A DNA stretch of 64,000 nt from an uncultured Gammaproteobacteria bacterium (GTDB lineage Bacteria > Pseudomonadota > Gammaproteobacteria > Arenicellales > JAANXG01). The translations under genes and the position numbers were made by a program. The notes under the pieces were generated by a model. That model was not told the origin of the DNA. It saw only the letters and a program-made list of their open reading frames with translations, and made no database searches. This document shows, in pieces, positions 43,376 through 51,417 of this stretch. The stretch's first letter is position 1, and each line of letters starts with the position of its first letter. Location: positions 107,568 through 171,567 of the forward strand of contig CAMYKW010000001.1 of assembly GCA_947259175.1 (NCBI GenBank), read 5' to 3'.

Positions 43376-43864
43376 ATGAGACGACTACTGCTCGTTCTTC
43401 CGCTGTTTCTCACCGTTAGCTGCAGCAGTGGCGTGACCAGCGGCATTCTCGCACTGTTAACCGGGAATTGGCTGGGCCAGATGGTGTCCACAAACGATCC
43501 CTCCGCCCGCTTCAGCGGCAACGTGAGTATGAGCATCACGCAGGACGAGCTGGGTTTCATCACCGGAATCATCAATATCAGCGACCCGGAGACCAATTGC
43601 TGGATCGGCGGGATTTTGGACGCCGCGTCGTCAATCACCGGAGCGCGCGTATTGTTGAGTTGGAGCGATACCAGCGGCGCAGTCGTGACCGTGGATGCCA
43701 CCGCCACCAATAATTCGATCAACGGCCTGTACAACAGCACCGCACCGTCGGTGACGACTCTGCCGACGACGACAACCACCACGCCGACGACGCCAACAAC
43801 GACGCCCGCGGCGCCGGCGGTGTGCACGGCCAATTCCGGAACCTTCCGAGTCAACCGCAGCTAA
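43376..43864 (+). CDS. Putative lipoprotein with Thr/Pro-rich C-terminal linker
   Basis: MRRLLLVLPLFLTVSCSSG lipobox-like; TTLPTTTTTTPTTPTTTPAAPA tract. Confidence 0.6.
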   Translation: MRRLLLVLPLFLTVSCSSGVTSGILALLTGNWLGQMVSTNDPSARFSGNVSMSITQDELGFITGIINISDPETNCWIGGILDAASSITGARVLLSWSDTSGAVVTVDATATNNSINGLYNSTAPSVTTLPTTTTTTPTTPTTTPAAPAVCTANSGTFRVNRS

Positions 43865-44322
43865 AGCGAGTTTCGTTCGCGTTGCGACGCTTTAAACTCT
43901 TTGTCGTCATAGCGCTGTGCGCAATCGGCCACGCCCGGGCCGACGCGGAGTTTTCGGTTTTTCTGACTGCTAAGGCACTCAACGGCGTCCCCGCCGACGC
44001 ACCCGCCAGCGAGTTTGGATGCAGCGATAAGATCTACGCGGTGATCAGCGCCGACGGGCTGGCAAAAACACAGCACACGTTGGAGGCCGTGTGGCGCGAT
44101 CCTCATGGCAAGGACCGCGAGCATACGCGCTACCCTTTTGTCGTGCGGTTCGACCACGAACGAATTTGGGTGTGGTTGAAATTGCACCGTCCTCCAGAGG
44201 CTGCGTTAACTCAATTCATGAATCCATCGGCGGGTATGGACGAGTTCGTGGGCGAGTGGCGGATCAAAATTCTGGTCGATGGTCAGCTGATCGACCAGCA
44301 GACATTCAAAGTGGTATGTTGA
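43822..44322 (+). CDS. Putative exported hypothetical protein (true start probably about 43880)
   Basis: LFVVIALCAIGHARADAEFSVFLTAKAL signal peptide; open to 44322. Confidence 0.55.
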   Translation: MHGQFRNLPSQPQLKRVSFALRRFKLFVVIALCAIGHARADAEFSVFLTAKALNGVPADAPASEFGCSDKIYAVISADGLAKTQHTLEAVWRDPHGKDREHTRYPFVVRFDHERIWVWLKLHRPPEAALTQFMNPSAGMDEFVGEWRIKILVDGQLIDQQTFKVVC

Positions 44323-44347
44323 AAGCCGCTGGTACACGCCTACACGT

Positions 44348-45013
44348 TTACGGACCGACAACCCGGTGACGTAAATAGCTCGGCTGCGCCCGTTCGGCCG
44401 GCACCGCGCCACCCTGGGCGTAAATCGATGCCGCTATATGCGCGATCTCCGTGGCGCGCGGATGACAGTGTGGAACGTGGCGCACGGCACCCTGCGCCTG
44501 CGCCGCGCCCATTTGCCGTCCATACCGGTCCCACCCGCTGCCCACCGCCAGCCAATCCCCGGATTTTGGCAGCGCTACTTCCCGCGGCAACGTCAGCCGC
44601 TCGCGCCCGATGACGGTCATCAGCCCGCCCTCGTTGCGATAACATGCCCAGTACACCTGATCCATGCGCGCGTCGATGGCCGCGACCACTTGCGGCGCGC
44701 AATGCCGCTGGGCCATCGCCTGCAGGGTCGACACCGGAACCACCGGTATACCGCGCCCGAAAGCGACGCCCTGCGCAATCGCGGCGCCGATACGCAAGCC
44801 GGTAAACGCCCCGGGACCCCGTCCCCAGGCCACCGCGTTGAGCTCGGCAACAGTGGCGCCGCCCGCCGCCAAAACTTCTTCGATCATCGGCAGCAGTAAC
44901 TCGGAGTGCCGGTTTGGGGCGTGGACATGCCGCGCCGTCACCGACCCGTCGATCCACAACGCCGCCGAGCACGCCTCCGTAGCGGTATCGATCGCCAGTA
45001 GTGTCGTGCTCAT
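44348..45013 (-). CDS. tsaB: tRNA threonylcarbamoyladenosine biosynthesis protein TsaB
   Basis: MSTTLLAIDTATEACSAALW; GRGPGAFTGLRIGAAIAQG; start at 45013. Confidence 0.92.
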   Translation of the reverse strand: MSTTLLAIDTATEACSAALWIDGSVTARHVHAPNRHSELLLPMIEEVLAAGGATVAELNAVAWGRGPGAFTGLRIGAAIAQGVAFGRGIPVVPVSTLQAMAQRHCAPQVVAAIDARMDQVYWACYRNEGGLMTVIGRERLTLPREVALPKSGDWLAVGSGWDRYGRQMGAAQAQGAVRHVPHCHPRATEIAHIAASIYAQGGAVPAERAQPSYLRHRVVGP

Positions 45014-46929
45014 CACGCCGCAGGCCGAAAAAAATTTCGCACCGATTGGAGATCCCGGGTAATCGGCATCGGCGGCAGACTGCGCAGGAACAGCTTGCCG
45101 TAATTCTTGCTGAACAAGCGGGGGTCGCAAAGCATCAAGATGCCGCGATCGGTGACGTCCCGTATCAGCCGGCCGATCCCCTGCCTGAGGGTAAGCACGG
45201 CATTGGGCAGCTGATAGTCGAGAAACGGATTGCCCCCCGACTCCTCGATGGCCTGCAAACGGGCCCGCAACACCGGATCGTCCGGAGATTCAAACGGAAG
45301 TTTATCGATGATCACGCATGCCAAGGCATCACCCCGTACGTCCACCCCTTCCCAAAAACTCGATGTTCCCAACAACAGCGCGCGATCGCGGGTGCGAAAC
45401 CGGTCCAACAACCGGCTCTTGGGCATCGCGCCTTGCACCAGAATCTCGAAATCATCGCGGCTACTCATTGTTTCGGCGGCTTCGTGCAGGGCGCGGTAGC
45501 TGGTAAACAGCATGAAGGCGCGGCCTTGGCTGGCTTCCAGCACAGGTAGGGCGCGGTCCACCATCAGGCGGGTAAACGTTGGCTGACGCGGGTCAGGCAA
45601 TCCTTCCGGAATGAACAGCAGCGCCTGTTGCGCGTAATCGAACGGGCTGTCCCAGAGCCGCGCGTCCACCTCGTCGACGCCGATTTGGCGTTGATAATGG
45701 CCGAAGTCCCCGGCGATGGATAGCGTCGCGGACGTAAAGATCCACGCTTTCGACGGATCGTGCAGACGCGATCGTAGCACGCGGCCGATGTCCACCGGCG
45801 TGTCCTGAATGCGAAACGTGCGTGCGGTAGGTTCCGCCCAACGGATGTTGTTTCCGCCGTGGGGGTCTTCGCTGAGTTCACACAAGCGATCCTGCAGCTC
45901 CACACCGCGGCTCCAGCAGCGGGTAAGCCCCTCACCGGCGGCCGCCGCTTCGTGCAGTACTTCGTTGAGTTCGCCGATCGCCGTTAGGATGTTTTCCAGA
46001 ATCGATCGAAATCCGGACCGTTGACACAATTCGTGCCACTCGACGCGTTTTCCGGAACCATCGAGAACGCTTCGTATTTCCAGCGTATGCCGTTCCAGAC
46101 TCCGCATCGTTGACTCCAAAGCCCGCAGCTGACTTTTCTCCCGTTCCTCCTCGGCGCGTACGTCGCGGCACAGCTCCAGCAATTGGTTGCCGCTGATGGA
46201 GTTGCCGAGAAAATTGGACGCCACCGCAGGCAGTTGATGGGCTTCGTCGAATATCACGCATTCGACACCCGGCAATAGCTTGCCGAAGCCGTCCTCGCGC
46301 AACGCGAGATCCGCAAAAAACAGGTGGTGGTTGATCACCAATACGTCAGCGGTCAGCGCCGCCTTGCGCGCCTGGTTCACGAAACACTGATCGAACCACC
46401 CGCACGCTCCGCCCAGGCAATTGTCATTCGTCGACGTCAACATGGGCCATATGGCGGCATCTTCGGGAATGTTCGTCGCCTCCGCGGTGTCGCCGGTGGT
46501 GGTGGCGGATACCCAGGCACCGATGCTGGCCAGTTGTTCGCTGTGCGTGACCGACAGGTCTCTCCCCAGGGACAGCGTTCGTTGATAGCGTTCGCGGCAC
46601 AAATAGTTGGCGCGCCCCTTGAGCAATGCAACCGCCGCCGGGGAAGCCAGGGCCTCCCGAACCAGGGGTATATCGCGATGGTACAACTGGTCTTGAAGAT
46701 GCTTGGTGCCGGTGGAGATCAGCACCTTTTTGCCGGACAACAGCGCCGGCACCAGATAGGCCAGGGTCTTGCCGGTACCGGGCCCGCTCTCCGCGATCAG
46801 GGTGCCGTTATGGTCTATCGCTTCCTCGACCCGTTGCGCCATCTCCCGTTGCGCCGCCCGAGGTAAAAATCCCGGCAACAAGCTGCGCAAAGGACCGGCC
46901 GGTCCCAGAATCTCCGCGCTAGCCCGCAT
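45013..46929 (-). CDS. yoaA: DinG/YoaA-family ATP-dependent helicase
   Basis: LIAESGPGTGKTLAYLVPALL; CLGGACGWFDQCFVNQARKAA (Fe-S Cys); VIFDEAHQLP. Confidence 0.9.
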   Translation of the reverse strand: MRASAEILGPAGPLRSLLPGFLPRAAQREMAQRVEEAIDHNGTLIAESGPGTGKTLAYLVPALLSGKKVLISTGTKHLQDQLYHRDIPLVREALASPAAVALLKGRANYLCRERYQRTLSLGRDLSVTHSEQLASIGAWVSATTTGDTAEATNIPEDAAIWPMLTSTNDNCLGGACGWFDQCFVNQARKAALTADVLVINHHLFFADLALREDGFGKLLPGVECVIFDEAHQLPAVASNFLGNSISGNQLLELCRDVRAEEEREKSQLRALESTMRSLERHTLEIRSVLDGSGKRVEWHELCQRSGFRSILENILTAIGELNEVLHEAAAAGEGLTRCWSRGVELQDRLCELSEDPHGGNNIRWAEPTARTFRIQDTPVDIGRVLRSRLHDPSKAWIFTSATLSIAGDFGHYQRQIGVDEVDARLWDSPFDYAQQALLFIPEGLPDPRQPTFTRLMVDRALPVLEASQGRAFMLFTSYRALHEAAETMSSRDDFEILVQGAMPKSRLLDRFRTRDRALLLGTSSFWEGVDVRGDALACVIIDKLPFESPDDPVLRARLQAIEESGGNPFLDYQLPNAVLTLRQGIGRLIRDVTDRGILMLCDPRLFSKNYGKLFLRSLPPMPITRDLQSVRNFFRPAA

Positions 46930-47044
46930 ATTGCACCGGTCGTCCAGCGACTATTGCTGGTATGCGCTTTAGTACCCGCGACGTGAATACTACGAAGTGA
47001 CGGAGTAAGGTCTTGATATGACTTCCCTCAGAAAAGTAGCCGGG

Positions 47045-47917
47045 CTAGCCGACAAGGTTCGCGTCCACCAGGCATTGATTCAAGCCGGCGCGCCAGTCAG
47101 GCAGTTTGACGCCGAAGCGCTGCTGCAACTTGGCGGTGTCGAGTGTGGAATACCTGGGCCGTCGTGCGGGCGTCGGATACTCACTGCTGAGAATCGGAAT
47201 AACGCGCACGGACTTGTGTCCGGTAAGCTCGAGAATCGCCCTGGCGAACTCGTACCACGTTGTGGTCCCTGCGCAGGTCATGTGGTACGTACCCGCGTAG
47301 TCCTCGGCCCGCCGGTCGCGGATCAGCGAGAGAATTCTTGCGGTGGCAGCCGCGATCAGATCCGCGTAGGTGGGCGTGCCGTGTTGGTCGTCAACGACCT
47401 GCAGCTCGTCTCGTTCTCCCGCGAGTCTCAGCATGGTATTGAAAAAGTTCCGGCCACTGTGGGAGTACACCCAGCTGGTGCGAAAAATCAGATAGTTCCC
47501 GGTGTTCCTCGCCACCGCGATTTCCCCTTCCAGTTTGGTGCGGCCATACACGTTGACCGGATCCACCGGGCTGTCTTCTCCATAGGGTTGCGCTGAAGCC
47601 CCGGAGAACACGTAGTCGGTGGAATAATGAACCAATAGCGCGCCCAGCCGCTGCGCGCATCGCGCCATCACCCCGGGGGCCTGGGCATTCACCAGCCCCG
47701 CCCCGGCCGGGTCGGACTCCGCCTGATCCACCGCCGTGTAGGCCGCTGCGTTGACAATCACGTCGGGCCGGTGCTCGACAATCACCCGTTCCAATGCAGA
47801 GAGATCGGCGAGGTCCACGTCGGCGCGGTTGAGCGCAGTAATCCGGCCCAGATCCTGCAGGTAATGGGCCAGGCCCGAGCCCACCTGACCCGTTAGTCCG
47901 AATAAAACGATGTTCAT
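47045..47917 (-). CDS. rfbD: dTDP-4-dehydrorhamnose reductase
   Basis: MNIVLFGLTGQVGSGLAHYL; VNAAAYTAVDQAESDP; STDYVFSGASAQPYGED. Confidence 0.94.
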   Translation of the reverse strand: MNIVLFGLTGQVGSGLAHYLQDLGRITALNRADVDLADLSALERVIVEHRPDVIVNAAAYTAVDQAESDPAGAGLVNAQAPGVMARCAQRLGALLVHYSTDYVFSGASAQPYGEDSPVDPVNVYGRTKLEGEIAVARNTGNYLIFRTSWVYSHSGRNFFNTMLRLAGERDELQVVDDQHGTPTYADLIAAATARILSLIRDRRAEDYAGTYHMTCAGTTTWYEFARAILELTGHKSVRVIPILSSEYPTPARRPRYSTLDTAKLQQRFGVKLPDWRAGLNQCLVDANLVG

Positions 47918-47938
47918 TCCGCGCCGCCGGTGGTGATG

Positions 47939-48478
47939 TCAGTCGAACTTCATGTCCTTGAAGCGCATGCCGTGCGCATCCTTGGAGGACACGATGGGAT
48001 CATCGAGCGGCCATCGAATAGCGATATCCGGGTCGTTCCACACAATGCAGCGATCCTGATCCGCCGCATACAAGGTGGTCACCTTGTAAATCACATGCGC
48101 GTTCTCGCTGGTCACGCAAAAACCATGGGCAAATCCGTCGGGTATATACATTTGCTTGCGGTTCTCGCCGGATAACACCGCTGACACCCATTGGCCCCGG
48201 GTTGGTGAATCCGGCCGGATATCGACGGCGACATCGAAGATTTCTCCCACGACTACACGCACCAGCTTGCCCTGCCACTGCGGGTACTGATAGTGAAGGC
48301 CGCGCAACACCCCGCGCCGTGAGTAGGAATGATTGTCTTGCACGTACCGTTCCGGAAGTTGCGCGCCGGCCGCATCGCCGGCATTGAAAGTCTCCATGAA
48401 ATAGCCACGGTCATCGCGAAACACCTGCGGCGTAACGACCTTCACCCCCTCGAGCGATGTATTTTCGACCTCGATCAT
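47939..48478 (-). CDS. rfbC: dTDP-4-dehydrorhamnose 3,5-epimerase
   Basis: VVTPQVFRDDRGYFMETFN; VQDNHSYSRRGVLRGLHYQYP; IPDGFAHGFCV. Confidence 0.95.
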   Translation of the reverse strand: MIEVENTSLEGVKVVTPQVFRDDRGYFMETFNAGDAAGAQLPERYVQDNHSYSRRGVLRGLHYQYPQWQGKLVRVVVGEIFDVAVDIRPDSPTRGQWVSAVLSGENRKQMYIPDGFAHGFCVTSENAHVIYKVTTLYAADQDRCIVWNDPDIAIRWPLDDPIVSSKDAHGMRFKDMKFD

Positions 48479-49417
48479 TTATGAATTTCCAAGCTGCACC
48501 GCAGCTCCGTCTTTGCTCAACTTGAGTGCGGCATAAACGAAATCGTTGGCCGGGGTGGCGACCCCGAGATCCCGGCCCATACCCACCACCATCCCGGACA
48601 GCCAATCGAGTTCGAGCCGATTTCCCCGAGCCAGATCCTGCTGCATGGATGACGTCATGTTTCCCGGCAGCGAATCTATCAGCGCGAGACGATCATCAAC
48701 AAACCCGCCATCGAGTTCAATACCCTTGGCGCGCGCAACAGCAGCCGTTTCCTGCACAACCTGCACCAGCAGGTCCCTGGTGTTCGGGTCTTCCCGCACC
48801 GGCCCGATCGGTTGACGCGTCACCGACGTCAGCGCGCTGAGGCCCACGAGAAACACAAACTTCTGCCATAGGGCTTTTTCAATATCATCGGAAATCCGCG
48901 CGTTCACGCCCGCGGATTCGAATGCAGCCAGCAAATTTTCGCCGCGCCGGCTGCGTTCACCGTTCAGCTCTCCGAACACTACGCTGGCCATCTCGCCGGT
49001 ATGGCGAATGACCCCCGGAGCGGCAATCACCGCCGCGATCTGTGCGACCCCACCCATGACGTGATCGCGCCCGACGACTTCACTCAACCGGTACTCGGCG
49101 TCGATGCCGTTCTGCAGCGATACGACCGCGGTATGCGCGCCGATTAGCGGGACAACGGCGTTCGCGGCATCCACGGTGTCCCACAACTTCACTGCAAACA
49201 GCACGAAATCCACCACGCCGATATGCGCCGGCTGATCGGTCGCCCTGGCCGGGTGAATGTGCACATCACCAAGCGCGCTGTCGACTTTGAGACCGTCCCT
49301 ACGGATCGCCTCCAGATGCCGCCCACGGGCGATAAAGGTGACGTCGAAATCCGCCGCCGCCAAGCGGCCACCGAAATATGCGCCCACCCCGCCGGTTCCC
49401 ATGACCGCAAACTTCAT
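48479..49417 (-). CDS. panE: 2-dehydropantoate 2-reductase (ApbA/PanE)
   Basis: MKFAVMGTGGVGAYFGGRLAAADFDVTFIARG; SLQNGID. Confidence 0.9.
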   Translation of the reverse strand: MKFAVMGTGGVGAYFGGRLAAADFDVTFIARGRHLEAIRRDGLKVDSALGDVHIHPARATDQPAHIGVVDFVLFAVKLWDTVDAANAVVPLIGAHTAVVSLQNGIDAEYRLSEVVGRDHVMGGVAQIAAVIAAPGVIRHTGEMASVVFGELNGERSRRGENLLAAFESAGVNARISDDIEKALWQKFVFLVGLSALTSVTRQPIGPVREDPNTRDLLVQVVQETAAVARAKGIELDGGFVDDRLALIDSLPGNMTSSMQQDLARGNRLELDWLSGMVVGMGRDLGVATPANDFVYAALKLSKDGAAVQLGNS

Positions 49418-49444
49418 CGGCGTCCAGCCCCGAGTTTCGTCAAT

Positions 49445-50248
49445 TCAATTCCGGTCCCCGCCGCCGGGCTCATTCAGCATCTCGCGGTACTGATCGTAGG
49501 ATGGGGGGAATCCGCCGGTGTAATTCAGCCAGTTGGTGACCGGATAACGCGCCGCACCTGCCTTGTGCGTCGCCTCGAGGCCTTCGATGATTTCATTCAT
49601 CAGCGAGAATGGAAAACTGAACGCAACTTCATGATCCTGCACCTGACCGAAAATACGGTCCCCCGTGCACGGGACAATCATCTGCGGTTCGCCGCTGAGT
49701 ACCGGAGCGATCGCCACGTCGGCGCAATCGATACGGCCGCGAAATTCACTGTTCAACGTGCCGCCGCGCTTCCACAAATAGGCCTGGCCGAGCCGCATTA
49801 CCTGGGCGCTGTTGGCGTAGATGACGACGGAATCCGGCTCGAATGTAGCGCGGTTCAACGGCGCCAACACCACACCCACATACTTGCCCTCGGGCAACTT
49901 CGGCACGCTGTCCTCGCTGAGCCGGCCGGATTCGAGATTTTCGGTGTACAGGTCGACGCAAAGGTTGCCCGACGTATAGTGCGGTAACCGCTTTTCCAGG
50001 CCCAGGGCCATGGCGCCGAGCACGCAGCTGCTGTCCTCTCGCCCCAGGGCGATCACCCAGCCGAAACGCCGCGACATGGAAATCGCCTGACAGGTGGTGA
50101 AACGGTTATCCAGATCCTTTTTCGGGCGTCGCGCGCGCTCGGGCATTTCGTCCCAGCTGGTGAGAAATTTCACGCATACCGGAAACGTGTTGAGCCGCAG
50201 GTATTTGTTCAACTTTTCGTCGCATTGGGCGAGTTCGCGGGGCTCCAT
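49445..50248 (-). CDS. DUF169-family protein
   Basis: FPVCVKFL...RFTTCQAISMSRRFGWVIALGREDSSCVLGAMALGL pattern. Confidence 0.75.
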   Translation of the reverse strand: MEPRELAQCDEKLNKYLRLNTFPVCVKFLTSWDEMPERARRPKKDLDNRFTTCQAISMSRRFGWVIALGREDSSCVLGAMALGLEKRLPHYTSGNLCVDLYTENLESGRLSEDSVPKLPEGKYVGVVLAPLNRATFEPDSVVIYANSAQVMRLGQAYLWKRGGTLNSEFRGRIDCADVAIAPVLSGEPQMIVPCTGDRIFGQVQDHEVAFSFPFSLMNEIIEGLEATHKAGAARYPVTNWLNYTGGFPPSYDQYREMLNEPGGGDRN

Positions 50249-50342
50249 AAAATTCCATCCTCGAATTGGAAGAAGCCCGATTGTAACGTGAATTATGCAA
50301 AGGGTTGTTCAATTTTCCGCGCGTTTTCGCGCAAAAAGCGGA

Positions 50343-50460
50343 AAGCCGCTCCCACAGGCTTGCTTCTCATCCTCAGGACAGCGGGGACTCGGTGCTGCGG
50401 CCGGGGGCACCCAACAACACGCTGTGATCCAACCGCGACTGGCATCTGTGGGAGCGGCTT
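50343..50460. repeat. REPIN-like inverted pair of REP half-elements
   Basis: Perfect 15-nt inverted repeat AAGCCGCTCCCACAG (50343-50357) / CTGTGGGAGCGGCTT (50446-50460). Confidence 0.75.
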
Positions 50461-50570
50461 ATTACCGCGACAATCGCCACCAATGGCCGCCGCTAATCGA
50501 CGGCGGCACGCGTCCGGCACTCGCGACCGGAGGTGCTACCTCGACAGCGGAGCTTGCTGATACGGGACTG

Positions 50571-50855
50571 TCAATACTGTATTTTGCGCTTGCAGTTCTT
50601 CGGAACTTTGCTGGCAACCCGATTGAATCTATTCCTGACGTCGTCGGCGATGATGTGGGAATACTCTTCCTCGGAGACCACCCGTCCACTGACGTGCTTA
50701 TAGTTTCCATCGGAACTGCGATGCCAGCTCTGCGTCGCGTTAATTGGAGCGTGTGATGTGATGGGTTGTGTGGCGCAGCCGGCGACCAGCACCGTCGCAA
50801 TCAACCCCAGGATTGAAAACAGCATCTTGCGTGATTGTCCGTCGCGATACGTCAT
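50571..50855 (-). CDS. Small lipoprotein downstream of the c-di-GMP riboswitch
   Basis: MLFSILGLIATVLVAGCATQP lipobox (VAGC); strong purine-rich SD AGGGGGGG before ATG. Confidence 0.75.
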   Translation of the reverse strand: MTYRDGQSRKMLFSILGLIATVLVAGCATQPITSHAPINATQSWHRSSDGNYKHVSGRVVSEEEYSHIIADDVRNRFNRVASKVPKNCKRKIQY

Positions 50856-50959
50856 AATTACCCCCCCTATTAGATAACCGTGACCATTACTTCGATACAG
50901 TTGCTCAGACCCAACCCGCGACAGACTCCGTCACCACGGACACTTCAACTTGGGGAACC

Positions 50960-50982
50960 GAACGGTATTTACCGAACCGTTC
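50960..50982 (-). other. Candidate expression-platform hairpin
   Basis: Minus strand GAACGGT-tcggtaaat-ACCGTTC. Confidence 0.55.
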
Positions 50983-50984
50983 TT

Positions 50985-51068
50985 CCCGGGCAACCCGGCT
51001 ATCTCGTTTGACGCGAGACCCGTGGCTTTCCGTCCCCGCCTCGCGACGGGTTTGGCCTTAGCGGTAAC
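50985..51068 (-). promoter_or_regulatory. Cyclic-di-GMP-I (GEMM-I) riboswitch aptamer
   Basis: Minus strand GTTACCGCTAAGGCCAAACCCGTCGCGAGGCGGGGACGGAAAGCCACGGGTCTCGCGTCAAACGAGATAGCCGGGTTGCCCGGG; GNRA-capped P2 CCCGTC-GCGA-GGCGGG; P3 TCTCG/CGAGA; conserved GGAAAGCC and AUAGCCGGGUUGCC. Confidence 0.9.
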
Positions 51069-51072
51069 TAAA

Positions 51073-51078
51073 AGTATA
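51073..51078 (-). promoter_or_regulatory. -10-like element (TATACT) just upstream of the riboswitch
   Basis: Minus strand CGTCTATACTTTTAGTTACC; no convincing -35. Confidence 0.45.
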
Positions 51079-51417
51079 GACGAAACTGGGAGCGGTTGTG
51101 CTAACGCGGCGAGTTGCGTGTGTATCCGGCCGATAGAAGGTATAACAACCCGCTGCACGCTGCACAGTGCGAGCAACGCGGCTGCGCTTTGATCTTCGAA
51201 CGCATCGATGGGTACTACCACGCACTCCGGCTCGGCGGGTCATGATTTTTTTATGATTTTAGGCCTGTCGACATTTCACTTGATATTCTGGGTTAATGTT
51301 TTTGTTTTCTCTCATGTTTCATTGCACGCGCCTATGACTGGCTTATGTAACATTGTCACAACGGAAACCGAACCACCACCGCGCGTCAAAAATTTGCTGC
51401 CGTTTGTCGTTTAAGGC

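Noticed and set aside
43754-43818. ACGACG/ACC-rich tract as a microsatellite or CRISPR-like array
   Set aside because: In-frame Thr/Pro linker codons; no spacer-repeat structure.
47031-47065. GTAGCCGGGCTAGCC as a second GEMM riboswitch
   Set aside because: No CAAACC/GNRA/AAAGCC elements upstream; it overlaps the rfbD 3' end.
50295-50756. 153-aa plus-strand ORF
   Set aside because: Runs through the REPIN-like repeat and antisense to the lipoprotein; no family signal.
50931-51221. 96-aa minus-strand ORF
   Set aside because: Overlaps the riboswitch aptamer; composition and start unsupported. The conserved RNA explains the sequence.
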